Shown here: one piece after another, positions 59,483 through 64,000 of the stretch
Position numbering within the stretch: the first letter of the stretch is position 1
Layout of the letters: the number at the start of each line of letters is the position of its first letter
From: Massilia rhizosphaerae
Lineage (GTDB): Bacteria; Pseudomonadota; Gammaproteobacteria; Burkholderiales; Burkholderiaceae_D
Length of the DNA: 64,000 nucleotides
Assembly (NCBI RefSeq): GCF_016093545.1
Contig: NZ_JADKYX010000002.1
Span: forward strand, 248,001 to 312,000
Reading direction: 5' to 3'
Translations under genes and position numbers: made by a program
The notes under the pieces: generated by a model
The model's database searches: none
The model's input: the letters and a program-made list of their open reading frames with translations, nothing else
Told to the model about the DNA's origin: nothing

Positions 59483-62058
59483 TCACGCGGCCTCTTCGTC
59501 CTCGCGCGGCGTCTTGCGGTCATCGTACGGCCCGTGCGTGAGCCAGTACTGCCGAAACGCGAGCCGCACGTTGTCGCGCAATTCCGTGTCGTTCCACGGC
59601 TTCGTGTAGAAGCGGTAGATGGCGCCGCGGTTGATCGAGTCGAGCACCGTTTCCACGCCCGTGTAGCCGGACAGGATGATGCGCATCGTGTCCGGATACA
59701 TCTCCTTGACCTTGCTGAGGAATTCGGTGCCGTTCATCACCGGCATCTTCTGGTCGCACAGGATCACCTGCACGTGGTACAGCGCCAGCAACTCGAAGCC
59801 CTCGGCCGGCGACGCGGCCGTCAGCACGCGGTAGTTGTCGCGCCTGAACAAGCGGTGCAGCGCGGCCAGCACGTTGACGTCGTCGTCCACCACGAGCAGG
59901 GTCTGGACGTTGCGGTCGTCCTCCGCCGGCCGCGTGGGCTGGGCGCGATTTTCCAGCACGAGCCTGGCGAGGTCGGCGGGCACGAGCGCGCGCGCGAAAT
60001 GAAAGCCCTGGATCTCGTCGCAGCGGTGGCGGCGCAGCAGCGCCATCTGGGCGCGCGATTCCACGCCTTCCGCGATCACCTGCATGTGCAGGCTGTGCGC
60101 CATGCTGATGATGGCCAGCGCGATCGCGGCGTCGTCCGGATTGGTCGTGATGTCGCGCACGAACGCGATATCGATCTTGAGCTTGTCGATCGGGAAGCGC
60201 TTCAGGTAGGCCAGGCTCGAATAGCCGGTGCCGAAATCGTCGATGGCGACGCGGATGCCGAGCAGCTTCAGGCGCTCCAGCACCTGCACCGTGTGCTCGA
60301 AGTTCGACATCAGCGCGCTCTCGGTCAGTTCCAGCTCGAGCAGGCCCGGATCCACGCGGTGCTCTTCCAGCGCGGCGCGGATGTCGCCTTCCAGGTCGCC
60401 TTCGACGAACTGGCGGCTCGACACGTTCACGGCCACGCGCACGTCGCGCACGCCGTCAAGCATCCACGCGGCGATCTGGCGGCAGGCCTCGCCGATGATC
60501 CACGCGCCCACGCGCACGACCATGCCGGTGTCCTCCAGGATGGGCACGAATTCGGCCGGATACACGAGGCCGAAGCCAGGGCGGCGCCAGCGCAGCAGCG
60601 CCTCCACGCCGCTCACGCGGCCCGTGTTCAGGTCCAGCTTGGGCTGGTAGTGCAGCTCGAACTGTTTGTCGTCGATGGCGGCGCGCAGCGCCAGTTCGAG
60701 GTCCAGGCGCGCCAGCACCTGCACGTTCATCCCGGCCGTGAAGAAGCGGTAGCCGTCGCGGCCGGCCTCCTTGGCGCGCACCATCGCGACGTCCGCGTAC
60801 TTGACGAGCGTGCCGGGATCGACGGCGTCGTCGGGATACATCGCGATGCCGATGCTGGCCGTCAGCACGGCCTGCTGGCCGTTCAGGTCGAACGGCGCGC
60901 GCAGCGCCTCGCGCACGTCGTTCGCCACGCTCACCGCCTCGTCCTCGGTCTGCTCGCGCGTCATCGTGAGGATCAGCGCGAACTCGTCGCCGCCCAGGCG
61001 CCCGATCGTGTCGCGCAGGCGCACGCAGCGCACCAGCCGCGTGCTGAACTGGCGCAGCAGCTCGTCGCCCAGCGCCGGGCCGAGCGAATCGTTGACGATT
61101 TTAAAACGGTCGAGCGTGATGAACAGGACGGCGATGCGCCAGTTCTTGTCCTGCGCGAGTTCGATGGCGTCGCGCAGCGTGTGGAAGAACAGGCTGCGGT
61201 TGGGCAGGCCCGTCAGGCTGTCGTAGTTCGACATGTGCTTCAGGCGCTGCGCGGCCTGCAGGCGCTCGCTGATGTCGCGCGCGACCGCGATCAGGATGCG
61301 GTTGTGCTCCTGCTGCTGCAGCTGCCAGCTGATCTCGACGGGCACGGCGCCCTGCCCGTCCGAGCGCAGGAGCTCCGTCTCGACGATGTCGTGCTCGCGC
61401 GACGTGGACGCCGGATCCGCATAGCGCTCGAGCTGCGCCCGTTCCGCGAGGCCCAGCGCGACCGGATCGATGCGCAGCAAGGCTTCTTTCGAGAAGCCGA
61501 GCATGCGGCAGGCGCCGTCGCTGACGTCGACCATCGCCATCGTGCGCGCGTCGACGAGGAAGATGGCGTCCGACGTCGCGTCCATCGCGCCGCGGAAGCG
61601 CTGCAGTTCGGCCGTGCGCTCGCGCACCTTGCGCTCCATGCGCGCGCCGTAGTCGCGCGACTCCTGGTGGAACAGCCGCACTTCGAGCAGGTTGCGGATG
61701 CGCGTCAGGACCTCGACCGTGTCGAACGGCTTGCCGATGAAATCGCGCGCTCCGGCTTCCAGCGCCGAGAGCTTCTTGTCCGGTTCCGCCGTCACCACCA
61801 GCACGGGCAGCCACGATTCGCGCTCCATCGGCTTCAGCGCTTCCATCACCTGGAAGCCGTCCATGTGCGGCATCTGCAGGTCGAGGATGATCAGGTCGTA
61901 GCGGTGCTGCAGGTGCAGCGCGGCGACCTGGCGCGGGTCGGTGGTGCTGGCGACGTTCTCGTAGCCGCTCGTCTTGAGCAGGAACTCGAGCAACTGCACG
62001 TTCACCGGCTCGTCGTCGACGACGAGGATGTGCGCGCGGCGGATGTCGTTGGGCGAAA

Positions 62059-62062
<4 letters not shown>
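59483..62062 (-). CDS. REC-PAS-GGDEF-EAL-REC cyclic-di-GMP signalling protein
   Basis: An 859-residue cytoplasmic protein. Receiver 1 (about 10-125) has its phospho-Asp near 61 (I-L-D-L-Q-M-P). A PAS sensor (about 150-270) is followed by a GGDEF domain with an intact R-L-G-G-D-E-F near 357, an EAL domain with G-V-E-A-L near 486 and the E-L-T-E-S and D-D-F-G-T-G motifs, and a second receiver with phospho-Asp near 768 (I-L-C-D-Q-K-M-P). Both synthase and hydrolase sites look intact. It overlaps the hybrid kinase gene by four bases (ATGA). Confidence 0.95.

Positions 62063-64000
<1,938 letters not shown>

Overview
The window looks like chromosomal DNA of a GC-rich betaproteobacterium, most likely a Massilia/Duganella-type member of the Oxalobacteraceae. 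The supports are the five-step hut pathway with HutF and HutG, a PEP-CTERM exosortase substrate, a type-B L31 protein, a MaeB-type malic enzyme, many cyclic-di-GMP proteins and GTAG-type REP repeats. The family is inferred from gene content and codon style, not from a marker gene.

Regions. 1-5 kb: RND efflux permease (cut by the window edge) and its lipoprotein adaptor, preceded on the same strand by a small exported protein and a probable catalytically dead alpha/beta hydrolase. 5-9 kb: LysR regulator, Mpo1-like membrane protein, glycine-zipper lipoprotein, DMT exporter and GNAT acetyltransferase. 9-18 kb: compact histidine utilization operon hutU-H-G-F-D-I ending in a fused binding-protein/permease ABC component, with a palindromic HutC-type operator upstream of hutU; the hutC repressor lies 6 kb away at 23.9 kb. 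18-27.6 kb: exported amidohydrolase, GST, Tat-exported protein, a REP-associated tyrosine transposase (RAYT) flanked by repeats, 2OG-oxygenase plus ada, hutC, trxA, rho and rpmE2. 27.7-33 kb: GT39-like membrane glycosyltransferase, PEP-CTERM protein, KimA-like APC permease and tRNA-Leu(CAA).

33-43 kb is the accessory zone. A genomic island entered the 3' end of tRNA-Leu. About 137 bp beginning at the tRNA 3' end is repeated at 39.8 kb, and a worn third copy of the core lies at 42.96 kb. The first segment holds a broken P4-type integrase, an intact 856-residue SIR2-PIN fusion (the best candidate for an undescribed defence protein), a frameshifted AlpA, an AbiE module with a broken toxin and intact antitoxin, and a DUF2726 protein flanked by palindromes. 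The second segment holds a Tde/Ntox15-type DNase effector and two tandem immunity paralogs.

43-64 kb: L,D-transpeptidase with an overlapping membrane-anchored partner, a solute-binding protein, MHYT hybrid kinase plus HD-GYP regulator, a gmd-rmd-glycosyltransferase cluster (GDP-D-rhamnose type), maeB, a peroxidase-like carboxymuconolactone protein with divergent AraC regulator, thiL, and a second signalling pair (REC-PAS-GGDEF-EAL-REC protein and hybrid kinase, cut at the right edge).
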